Assembly (NCBI GenBank): GCA_014801595.1
Contig: JAAVDV010000004.1
Span: forward strand, 61,140 to 66,446
Reading direction: 5' to 3'
Source: Bacteroides sp.
Lineage (GTDB): Bacteria; Bacteroidota; Bacteroidia; Bacteroidales; Muribaculaceae
Length of the DNA: 5,307 nucleotides
Below the pieces are notes generated by a model, which saw nothing but the letters and a program-made list of their open reading frames with translations, had not been told where the DNA came from and searched no databases. The translations under genes and the position numbers were made by a program. Of this stretch, positions 1 to 5,307 are shown one piece after another. Each line of letters opens with the position of its first letter. The stretch's first letter is position 1.

Positions 1-492
1 TGCCCGGATATGGAACTTGTATTCACCGAATCTACAGCGGGCGACTGGAATGACGGCGCAAATCTGCAGGCACGTCTGATCGACGACATGGAGCAGATCA
101 CCCTCGGCACGGTGAATCGCTGGAGCCGTGGCGCAATCATCTGGAATCTCATGCTCGACTCCCACCGCGGACCGAATCGTCCCGGCGGCTGCACGACCGG
201 ATTCGGAGCGGTCGACATCGATGATGACTTCAAGACCATCCGCCGCAACTCCTTCTACTACATCATGGCCCACATGTCGGCTGTAGTGAAACCCGGCGCT
301 GTCCGCATCGGTTCATCCGGCTACAATCCCGGCGGCCTGACATATTCGGCCTTCCGCAACCCCGACAACAGCTACGCTCTGGTATTGAGCAACAGAAAGT
401 CGGAAGATGCCAAAGCCACTGTCGATGACGGCAGTCATCATTTCCCGGTCACCGTTCCGGCCAACGGAATCGTGTCACTGACATGGGAATGA
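1..492 (+). CDS. GH30-family glycoside hydrolase, C-terminal fragment (5' end outside window)
   Basis: The reading frame is open from base 1 (C-P-D-M-E-L-V-F-T-E-S) and stops at TGA 490-492, so the first ATG at 10 is internal and the gene is truncated by the window edge. The F-T-E-S motif fits the GH30 nucleophile strand of the (beta/alpha)8 barrel; the Glu at bases 28-30 is the likely nucleophile. The acid/base Glu lies upstream and is not visible. Other family marks are W-N-L-M-L-D-S-H-R-G-P-N, which matches the W-N-x-x-L-D...G-P-N stretch of GH30 glucosidases and glucanases, then Y-Y-I-M-A-H-M-S-A-V-V-K-P-G-A-V-R-I, and a terminal beta-sandwich (A-F-R-N-P-D-N-S-Y-A-L-V-L-S-N). GH30 enzymes hydrolyse beta-linked glycans (glucosylceramide, beta-1,6- or beta-1,3-glucan, beta-1,6-galactan, xylan). 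The gene stops 39 bases before an SGBP gene, an order recalled from the B. thetaiotaomicron beta-1,6-glucan locus. A beta-glucanase role is therefore favoured, but the subfamily cannot be fixed from this fragment. Confidence 0.88.
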   Translation, partial: CPDMELVFTESTAGDWNDGANLQARLIDDMEQITLGTVNRWSRGAIIWNLMLDSHRGPNRPGGCTTGFGAVDIDDDFKTIRRNSFYYIMAHMSAVVKPGAVRIGSSGYNPGGLTYSAFRNPDNSYALVLSNRKSEDAKATVDDGSHHFPVTVPANGIVSLTWE

Positions 493-531
493 GCAAACTT
501 CAATTAACCTTACTAATTCCAAACGAATCAA

Positions 532-2556
532 ATGAAAACCTATAAAGCATTGACCCTGATGTTTGCTTCGGCAGCGTTGCTCGTCGGTTGTGACGACGAC
601 AGCCTGTTGCCCGGCAACCCCATGATGACCGTCAACGGCGACCTCGGAACGGCCTGCTTCGGCGACAGCCTTGTTTTCTCGATCAAGGCCGAGGATGCGG
701 AGGTGCCCCTCTCGACAATCCATGCTGAGCTCTATTTCGGCGACGAGATGGTCAGCGAGCGCGTGATCCGCACAAAGGTGAGCGGCGAGACCTATGAGGG
801 GAAACTCTACGTTCCCTACTATGCCAATATCCCCGACGGGAGCGCCACTCTGCGTCTGACACTCCAGAATATCAATTTCACTACGATAGAGAAAGCCTAC
901 AGCGTCAACATCACCCATCCCGATTATCCCTCCCTCACATTCCGCGCCGAGACCGGCGAGGAATACACGATGGAGAAGCAGGGACAATATGTCTACGAGA
1001 TGACTCAGCGTTTCCCCGCCGAACTTCGCGGTGTGATCGTGGCTCCGGCGGTCGGCGCCAACGGCAACGAGATTACTTTCGGCTACGAGAACAGCGAAAT
1101 CAAGCCGTATGCCGAGGGTGTGATACCATTCTCCAATTCCGCCCCGGGGCGTTACACGGTCAGCTTCAACACCTTCACGTTCGAGGGTTCGCCCTTCGTG
1201 ACACTCTCGCTCAACGATCAGAAACTTGAGGCAATGGGGGAGACTACATCCTTCATCGACATGAATCTCGCCAAGGGTGACAGAGTCGTACCCTCGGGCT
1301 TCCCCGAGTTCGGCGAATGGTGGATCAATCCCGACTATTTCACCAAGAACGAGGATGGCTCGCTGACGTTCAACGCGTATGACGGCAACTACCGCATCAT
1401 CGCCGACACGAAGCTTCGCTATTTCCGTGTCTACAAAGTGCTCGGTGACAATCCCGCCACGCTGAACACTGACGGCACAGGCGCAGTCTGGGTAATCGGT
1501 CAGGGCATCGGTCAGCCCTCGCTCTCCAACGAGGTAGGCTGGACTACGGAGAATGCCATATGTATGGCCCCGACAGGTGACAAGACCTATCAGCTGACGG
1601 TCGTAGGTGGAAAGACGATTGCTGTCGACAATATCAACTTCAAATTCTTCGGCCAGATGGGCTGGGGTGTCGAGCTTACCGGCGATGACCTCGTCTCGAA
1701 ATCCAATCTCATCGGGGTGGGCAACGGATCCAACGGCCATGACAACGGCAACCTCTTCCTTGAGGATGGAGTCGTGCTTCAGGACAACGGTATCTATGTA
1801 ATCACCCTTGACCTTACCCAGGGTATCAACGATGCTATAATGACTGTCGACTTCAAGGGTGAGCAGCAGTTTGAGGAGCGTCCGATCTACCTGAACGGTC
1901 AGAAGATGTCGACTTCCGATAACAATCTCTACTCCACAGTAATCGAGCTTGCGCAAAATTCGGAACTCAGCTTCAGAGAATTCTCCGCATTTGACGATCT
2001 CTACTTCGATCCCGACTATTTCCACTTCGATGAGGAGGCTTACTCCATCACCTTCCTTCCGGTCAAGGGCCACTACAACGTAGTGCTCGACAAGCTGAAC
2101 GGTACGCTGACGGCCAAGCGCGTCAACGCCGACGGTTCGGAGATGACACTTCAGGCTGACGGCTCGGGTGCTCTCTGGCTGATGGGCTGGGGCGTAGGAT
2201 CCCCGTCACTCTCAAGCCAGTTCGGTTGGGAACCCGGCAAGGCCTACTGTATGGCCGAGATACGTCCGAAGGTATATCAGTTCACCGGCAAAGCCGGCCC
2301 CGAGCAGGGTTCGGAAATCGGCGACCGTTTCCGCTTCGACTATCTCTCGTTCAAGTTCTTCCATCAGGATGGCTGGGGAGGAGAATATCCCACATCCTCG
2401 CTGACATTCACCAACAACGCGAAAGCGCTCATCAAGGATGCCGGCAACTTCGAACTGGCGGATGGCGTGCAGCTTGAGGAGGGAGCGACCTACGTAGTGA
2501 CGATCGATCTCACCGCCGGCACCGACAAAGGCACATTCGATATGGTCAAGAAATAA
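532..2556 (+). CDS. Surface glycan-binding lipoprotein (SGBP) with duplicated SusE/SusF-like module
   Basis: This 674-residue protein has a lipoprotein signal peptide with lipobox L-L-V-G-C (Cys20). The D-D-D directly after Cys20 resembles the Bacteroidota surface lipoprotein export signal, so an outer-membrane, outward-facing location is inferred. Residues about 30-130 are beta-rich and Ig-like. Residues about 221-443 and 449-672 are two diverged copies of one module. Each copy has a P-D-Y-F motif (267-270, 494-497), a G-x-G-A-x-W...P-S-L-S...G-W block (315-337, 544-566), an F-K-F-F-x-Q-x-G-W-G block (370-379, 607-616) and a D-G-V-x-L...Y-V-x-T-x-D-L-T end block (412-429, 644-661). The W-G/F-K-F pattern recalls the starch-binding modules of SusE/SusF; the architecture also resembles Bacteroidota DUF5121/DUF5125 proteins (from memory). 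No catalytic motif is seen, so the role is inferred as binding glycan for the neighbouring GH30 enzyme and an unseen SusCD pair. The ATG at 532 is chosen because the signal peptide begins there; the leader is A/T-rich without a Shine-Dalgarno sequence, as usual in this phylum. Confidence 0.82.
   Translation: MKTYKALTLMFASAALLVGCDDDSLLPGNPMMTVNGDLGTACFGDSLVFSIKAEDAEVPLSTIHAELYFGDEMVSERVIRTKVSGETYEGKLYVPYYANIPDGSATLRLTLQNINFTTIEKAYSVNITHPDYPSLTFRAETGEEYTMEKQGQYVYEMTQRFPAELRGVIVAPAVGANGNEITFGYENSEIKPYAEGVIPFSNSAPGRYTVSFNTFTFEGSPFVTLSLNDQKLEAMGETTSFIDMNLAKGDRVVPSGFPEFGEWWINPDYFTKNEDGSLTFNAYDGNYRIIADTKLRYFRVYKVLGDNPATLNTDGTGAVWVIGQGIGQPSLSNEVGWTTENAICMAPTGDKTYQLTVVGGKTIAVDNINFKFFGQMGWGVELTGDDLVSKSNLIGVGNGSNGHDNGNLFLEDGVVLQDNGIYVITLDLTQGINDAIMTVDFKGEQQFEERPIYLNGQKMSTSDNNLYSTVIELAQNSELSFREFSAFDDLYFDPDYFHFDEEAYSITFLPVKGHYNVVLDKLNGTLTAKRVNADGSEMTLQADGSGALWLMGWGVGSPSLSSQFGWEPGKAYCMAEIRPKVYQFTGKAGPEQGSEIGDRFRFDYLSFKFFHQDGWGGEYPTSSLTFTNNAKALIKDAGNFELADGVQLEEGATYVVTIDLTAGTDKGTFDMVKK
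1192..1860 (+). repeat. SGBP module copy 1 (protein-level repeat)
   Basis: This stretch encodes residues 221-443 of the lipoprotein and is the first of two tandem modules. Landmarks are W-W-I-N-P-D-Y-F (263-270), AVWVIGQGIGQPSLS (318-332) and N-F-K-F-F-G-Q-M-G-W-G (369-379). Similarity to copy 2 is clear in the protein but eroded in the DNA, so the duplication is old. Boundaries are approximate. Confidence 0.75.
1876..2547 (+). repeat. SGBP module copy 2 (protein-level repeat)
   Basis: This stretch encodes residues 449-672 of the lipoprotein. Landmarks matching copy 1 are L-Y-F-D-P-D-Y-F (490-497), ALWLMGWGVGSPSLS (547-561) and S-F-K-F-F-H-Q-D-G-W-G (606-616). The offset between copies rises from 227 residues at P-D-Y-F to 229 at the W-x-x-G block and 237 at F-K-F-F, then returns to 232 at the end block. 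Copy 2 therefore has an extra loop around residues 588-600 (G-P-E-Q-G-S-E-I-G), and copy 1 has a longer N/G-rich loop around 396-407. Confidence 0.75.
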
Positions 2557-2605
2557 TGGTAATAATAAGAATCAGGTATTAGGAATCTGAGGTTTTTCAG
2601 TAGGG

Positions 2606-2651
2606 AGCCGGTGTCTCACTGTCGTCTGGGCAGAGCGGGACACCGGCTTTT
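2606..2651 (+). terminator. Strong hairpin with short T-tract between SGBP and PL-GH88 genes (terminator or attenuator)
   Basis: AGCCGGTGTC (2606-2615) is perfectly complementary to GACACCGGCT (2639-2648). Pairing continues inward with a T2616-G2638 wobble and C2617-G2637, giving a 12-bp stem around a loop of about 19 bases. Four T's (2648-2651) follow, then ACACC, so the T-tract is short for an intrinsic terminator. The stem starts 50 bases after the SGBP stop and ends 19 bases before the downstream ATG. No TAnnTTTG-type Bacteroides -7 box was found in the 111-base gap, and there is no room for a promoter plus leader after the stem. The element could therefore be a leaky terminator, an attenuator, or a processing/3'-end stability structure within one operon. 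Upstream, short alternative pairings (TCAG 2572-2575 with CTGA 2587-2590, or that CTGA with TCAG 2597-2600) exist but are only 4 bp. Confidence 0.6.
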
Positions 2652-2667
2652 ACACCTTAATAAATAT

Positions 2668-5007
2668 ATGAAGAGAAAACTGACCGTAACGGCCGGACTC
2701 GCGGCCACCCTCTGTGCGGGGGCCACAGTATGGAACCCGGCACATCTTGATACTGTAAAGAATCAAAGTAAGCGTCCTTTCTACTCGGCGGCAATCTCCG
2801 CGCTGACATCAAGAGGGGACAGCCTGTTGGGACTCTCTCCCGTCTCCGTTCTCGATAAGGATATACTCCCCCCGGGAGGCGACCCTCATGATTATATGAG
2901 TCAGGCCCGCTATTTCTGGCCTGATCCCGAGAAGGCTGACGGGCTTCCGTATATCAACCGCGACGGGGAGACAAATCCCGAAATCTACCGACTTGACAGG
3001 GATAGGCTCGGCGAGGCGGCAAGGCGTATCACCGATTTGGCAGTGGCGTGGTATCTGACGGGGGAGGAGAAATATGCCGACAAGGCCGTCGAGCAGATAA
3101 GGGTGTGGTTTCTTGATGAGCCGACCCGCATGAATCCGAATCTGGAATATGCCCAGATGATACCGGGCCATAACGGAGGGAAGGGTAGATGCTACGGTCT
3201 GCTCGACACCTACTCCTTCGTGGAGATGGTCAGCGCGCTTCCCCTTCTTGAATCTTCACAGGCTTTCACCAAGGCTGATTCAGAGGGATTGAAGAGATGG
3301 TTCGGGAATCTCGTCGACTGGATGCTGACCTCCCCTCAGGGGGAGGAGGAGAGCCGGCAGGCCAACAACCATTCAACGGCCTACGACGCGCAGCTCATAG
3401 CATTCGCTCTCTATTCCGGGCAGGAGGATATAGCCCGCAAGATTGCCGGGGAGGTAGGGGAGAAACGAATTTTCACCCAGATCGAACCCGACGGCAGCCA
3501 ACCTCATGAACTATGGCGCACACTCTCATACGGCTATTCGCAATATAATCTGACTCATCTTCTCGATATTCTTGAGATGGCGCGAATGAACAATCTTGAT
3601 ATGGGGAGCGAGGTGTCGCCGGATGGGAGGAGCGTGGAGAAGGCTCTCGATTATCTGGCGCGATATACCGGGCGCAGCGGTGAGGAATGGCCTTACAAGC
3701 AGATTTCCGGAATGGAGAGCAAGCAGCAGGAGACGCTCAAGGATCTCTACAGAATGCGTCTCCTCAATCCGGAACGAAAAGATTATGCCGACCTCTATCA
3801 TCGTGAGCGACGGCTCGATTATGCCGATCCGTTCAATCTTGCCTACTATCATCCGAGAGGGAAAGATGATGCCTTTGTAGAAGTCATCAGGCAGATGGAA
3901 TATGCCCTCGCATGTGCGGAGGAGGCGGTGAAAGAGGATTCGAATGTGGCCGGAGGAAAGGTGACCCCGCGTACACTTGATGCCGAGGGGAATCTCGTGA
4001 TGGTGCATCCCCACGACTGGTGCTCCGGATTCTTCGCCGGGTCGTTATGGCAGATTTATGAATACACGGGTAGCCCCGAATGGAGGGATGCCGCTCTGGA
4101 ATGGACCTGGAAAATTGAGCCGGCCATATGGCACAAGGGGACGCACGACCTTGGCTTCATGATTTACGACAGTTTCGGCAAGGGATATGACTTGACCGGG
4201 GATGTGAAACTTCGCGAGGCAACCGAACAGGCGGCTAAAACGCTATCGACCCGTTACTCACCCAAAGTGGGCGCGATACGTTCATGGGACCACAATGCCG
4301 ACAAGTGGAAATACCCCGTCATCATCGACAACATGATGAATCTGGAATTACTTTTCAGAGGCACGCAGTTGACCGGAGATTCCACTTTCAACGATATCGC
4401 CCGACATCATGCCGACAAGACACTGGCGAATCATTTCCGACCGGACGGCACATCCTGGCATGTGGTGGATTACGATCCGGAGACGGGAGAGGTGAGAATG
4501 AAATGCACGGCGCAGGGATATGCCGATGACTCATGGTGGAGCCGAGGTCAGGCATGGGGACTATATGGCTACGCCCAATGCTATGGTTACACCGGAGATA
4601 AGCGCTATCTCGATATGAGCCGTAAAATCGCGGACTTCATCATAGGGTTGCCCAATATGCCGGCCGATCAGGTGCCGTATTGGGATATGAAGATGCCGGA
4701 GGTGGAGAACGCCACACCATCGGAGGTAGCCGGCGACGTGCCTCGGGATGCCTCGGCAGCCGCCATCATCGCCTCGGGTCTCTATCTTCTCAGCGAATAT
4801 GAAGAGGATGCGACGAAAGCCGCCGCTTACCGTCGCTATGCCGATGAGACTCTCAGGAATCTGACAGCTTCCTATCGTATACCGACCGGGGAGAAGAAGG
4901 GCTTCCTGCTTGATCACAGCACGGGCCACCATCCCGCCGGATCAGAGATCGATGTGCCGTTGAACTATGCGGATTATTACTACATAGAGGCGTTGATGCG
5001 CCAATAA
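2668..5007 (+). CDS. Bifunctional polysaccharide lyase (PL38-like, alginate-lyase fold) - GH88 unsaturated uronyl hydrolase fusion
   Basis: The protein has 779 residues with two catalytic domains. Residues about 25-385 match the alginate-lyase-type toroid of PL5/PL38. Q-A-N-N-H-S-T (231-237) supplies the Asn/His pair, and E-L-W-R-T-L-S-Y-G-Y-S (281-291) supplies the catalytic Tyr, probably Tyr290. PL38 members cleave beta-1,4-glucuronan or alginate-type uronans by beta-elimination. Residues about 400-779 are GH88, which hydrates and releases the 4,5-unsaturated uronic acid that lyases leave at the new non-reducing end. T-H-D-L-G-F (492-497) and I-I-D-N-M-M-N (552-558) carry Asp494 and Asp554, matching the Asp88/Asp149 pair of Bacillus UGL in motif and spacing. 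S-W-W-S-R-G-Q-A-W-G (622-631), R-D-A-S-A-A-A (693-699) and the N-Y-A-D-Y-Y end are also typical. The ATG at 2668 is chosen over an in-frame GTG at 2611, because the signal peptide starts there and the extension would be coded by the hairpin. The signal sequence has no proper lipobox (L-A-A-T-L-C), so a periplasmic location is inferred. The exact PL family and substrate are not proven. Confidence 0.85.
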   Translation: MKRKLTVTAGLAATLCAGATVWNPAHLDTVKNQSKRPFYSAAISALTSRGDSLLGLSPVSVLDKDILPPGGDPHDYMSQARYFWPDPEKADGLPYINRDGETNPEIYRLDRDRLGEAARRITDLAVAWYLTGEEKYADKAVEQIRVWFLDEPTRMNPNLEYAQMIPGHNGGKGRCYGLLDTYSFVEMVSALPLLESSQAFTKADSEGLKRWFGNLVDWMLTSPQGEEESRQANNHSTAYDAQLIAFALYSGQEDIARKIAGEVGEKRIFTQIEPDGSQPHELWRTLSYGYSQYNLTHLLDILEMARMNNLDMGSEVSPDGRSVEKALDYLARYTGRSGEEWPYKQISGMESKQQETLKDLYRMRLLNPERKDYADLYHRERRLDYADPFNLAYYHPRGKDDAFVEVIRQMEYALACAEEAVKEDSNVAGGKVTPRTLDAEGNLVMVHPHDWCSGFFAGSLWQIYEYTGSPEWRDAALEWTWKIEPAIWHKGTHDLGFMIYDSFGKGYDLTGDVKLREATEQAAKTLSTRYSPKVGAIRSWDHNADKWKYPVIIDNMMNLELLFRGTQLTGDSTFNDIARHHADKTLANHFRPDGTSWHVVDYDPETGEVRMKCTAQGYADDSWWSRGQAWGLYGYAQCYGYTGDKRYLDMSRKIADFIIGLPNMPADQVPYWDMKMPEVENATPSEVAGDVPRDASAAAIIASGLYLLSEYEEDATKAAAYRRYADETLRNLTASYRIPTGEKKGFLLDHSTGHHPAGSEIDVPLNYADYYYIEALMRQ

Positions 5008-5020
5008 ACTCGACCGGATT

Positions 5021-5307
5021 ATGAGAAGTTTACTGATAGGAATGACAATTCTGACTCTCGGACTGAATGTGGCTGCCCGGGAGACATATACTGTCAATGA
5101 CGGCTGGACATTCCGTTTCGCGGAGGATACCATCGCGGCGCGACGTGTGGCGGTGCCTCACAGTTGGAACTCAGATGCCTATGTCACGCGCGATTATCGT
5201 CGCGGAGAGGGGGTATATGAGAGGATGCTGAATATTCCGGAGCGGTTGAGAAACAACCGGATTTACCTCAAGCTCGATGGGGCCGCATCCAAATCAAGAG
5301 TTCTGGT
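5021..5307 (+). CDS. GH2-family glycoside hydrolase, N-terminal fragment (3' end outside window)
   Basis: An ATG 13 bases after the stop of the PL-GH88 gene opens a frame that runs off the window after 95 codons plus 2 bases. Residues 1-20 form a signal peptide ending N-V-A-A-R, with no lipobox, so export to the periplasm is expected. The rest matches the start of the GH2 jelly-roll sugar-binding domain: D-G-W-T-F-R-F (27-33), V-A-V-P-H-S-W-N (43-50), R-R-G-E-G-V-Y-E-R (60-68) and R-I-Y-L-K-L-D-G-A-A (80-89). This is the common GH2 pattern of P-H-x-W-N, then G-x-G-x-Y, then the hydrophobic strand ending in G-A. The catalytic TIM barrel is not in the window, so beta-galactosidase, beta-glucuronidase, beta-mannosidase and other GH2 activities cannot be told apart. 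Tight spacing implies co-transcription with the PL-GH88 fusion and a role in trimming its oligosaccharide products. Confidence 0.82.
   Translation, partial: MRSLLIGMTILTLGLNVAARETYTVNDGWTFRFAEDTIAARRVAVPHSWNSDAYVTRDYRRGEGVYERMLNIPERLRNNRIYLKLDGAASKSRVL

Noticed and set aside
493..531. Possible promoter between the GH30 and SGBP genes
   Set aside because: The 39-base gap is A/T-rich but contains neither a TTTG -33 element nor a TAnnTTTG -7 box. Simple co-transcription explains it better.
475..2073. A 532-codon open frame on the - strand opposite the GH30 end and the SGBP gene
   Set aside because: The sense strand codes a coherent lipoprotein with a signal peptide and repeated modules. The antisense frame stays open because sense codons rich in C/G third positions rarely give reverse-complement stops. 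Its translation shows no signal peptide, domain or motif I recognise.
2572..2600. Alternating short hairpins (TCAG/CTGA/TCAG) that could form a switch upstream of the strong stem
   Set aside because: Each pairing is only about 4 bp plus wobbles and does not overlap the strong stem, so there is no convincing antiterminator or riboswitch architecture.
2611..2667. In-frame GTG start extending the PL-GH88 protein by 19 residues
   Set aside because: The extension is encoded by the hairpin, puts a non-hydrophobic stretch before a good signal peptide (M-K-R-K-L-T-V...), and the ATG at 2668 has an A/T-rich leader typical of the phylum.
3526..4014. Antisense open frame of 162 codons inside the PL-GH88 gene
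   Set aside because: It lies wholly over the lyase/GH88 coding region, whose motifs are intact. The translation shows no recognisable domain, so it is a shadow frame.
4942..5133. Small - strand frame spanning the PL-GH88 / GH2 junction
   Set aside because: It overlaps the conserved N-Y-A-D-Y-Y end of GH88 and the GH2 signal peptide, both convincing on the + strand. Nothing in its translation supports a real gene.

Overview
The window is a slice of a Bacteroidota (Bacteroidales-type) polysaccharide utilisation locus, with all four genes on the + strand. Three things point to this phylum: A/T-rich leaders without Shine-Dalgarno sequences, a lipoprotein whose lipidated Cys is followed by an acidic surface-export-like run (C-DDD), and a series of secreted carbohydrate-active enzymes. 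Base composition looks above 50% G+C by eye. That is high for Bacteroides proper and would suit Muribaculaceae-, Barnesiella- or Alistipes-like lineages, but the window alone cannot settle the genus.

Layout: (1) 1-492, the 3' end of a GH30-family glycoside hydrolase, starting just before its catalytic nucleophile. (2) 532-2556, a surface lipoprotein with an N-terminal Ig-like part and two tandem copies of a roughly 225-residue module, read as a surface glycan-binding protein (SGBP). (3) 2557-2667, a 111-base gap with a strong GC-rich hairpin followed by four T's, ending 19 bases before the next start codon. (4) 2668-5007, a two-enzyme fusion: an N-terminal polysaccharide lyase domain of the alginate-lyase / PL38-like (alpha/alpha)n-toroid type, and a C-terminal GH88 unsaturated uronyl hydrolase. 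(5) 5021-5307, the 5' end of a GH2-family enzyme, 13 bases downstream and surely co-transcribed.

Proposed working order: the SGBP holds a glycan at the cell surface and the GH30 enzyme cuts a beta-glucan-type backbone. In the periplasm the lyase half of the fusion cleaves a uronic-acid-containing chain by beta-elimination, its GH88 half removes the resulting 4,5-unsaturated uronic acid, and the GH2 enzyme trims remaining beta-linked sugars. The GH30 + SGBP pair resembles the beta-1,6-glucan locus of B. thetaiotaomicron (BT3309-BT3314, from memory). The PL-GH88 + GH2 pair looks like a separate uronan module joined to it. Arginine codon choice changes sharply at the junction, which is also where the hairpin sits. 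No RNA genes, insertion sequences, CRISPR arrays or attachment sites were seen.
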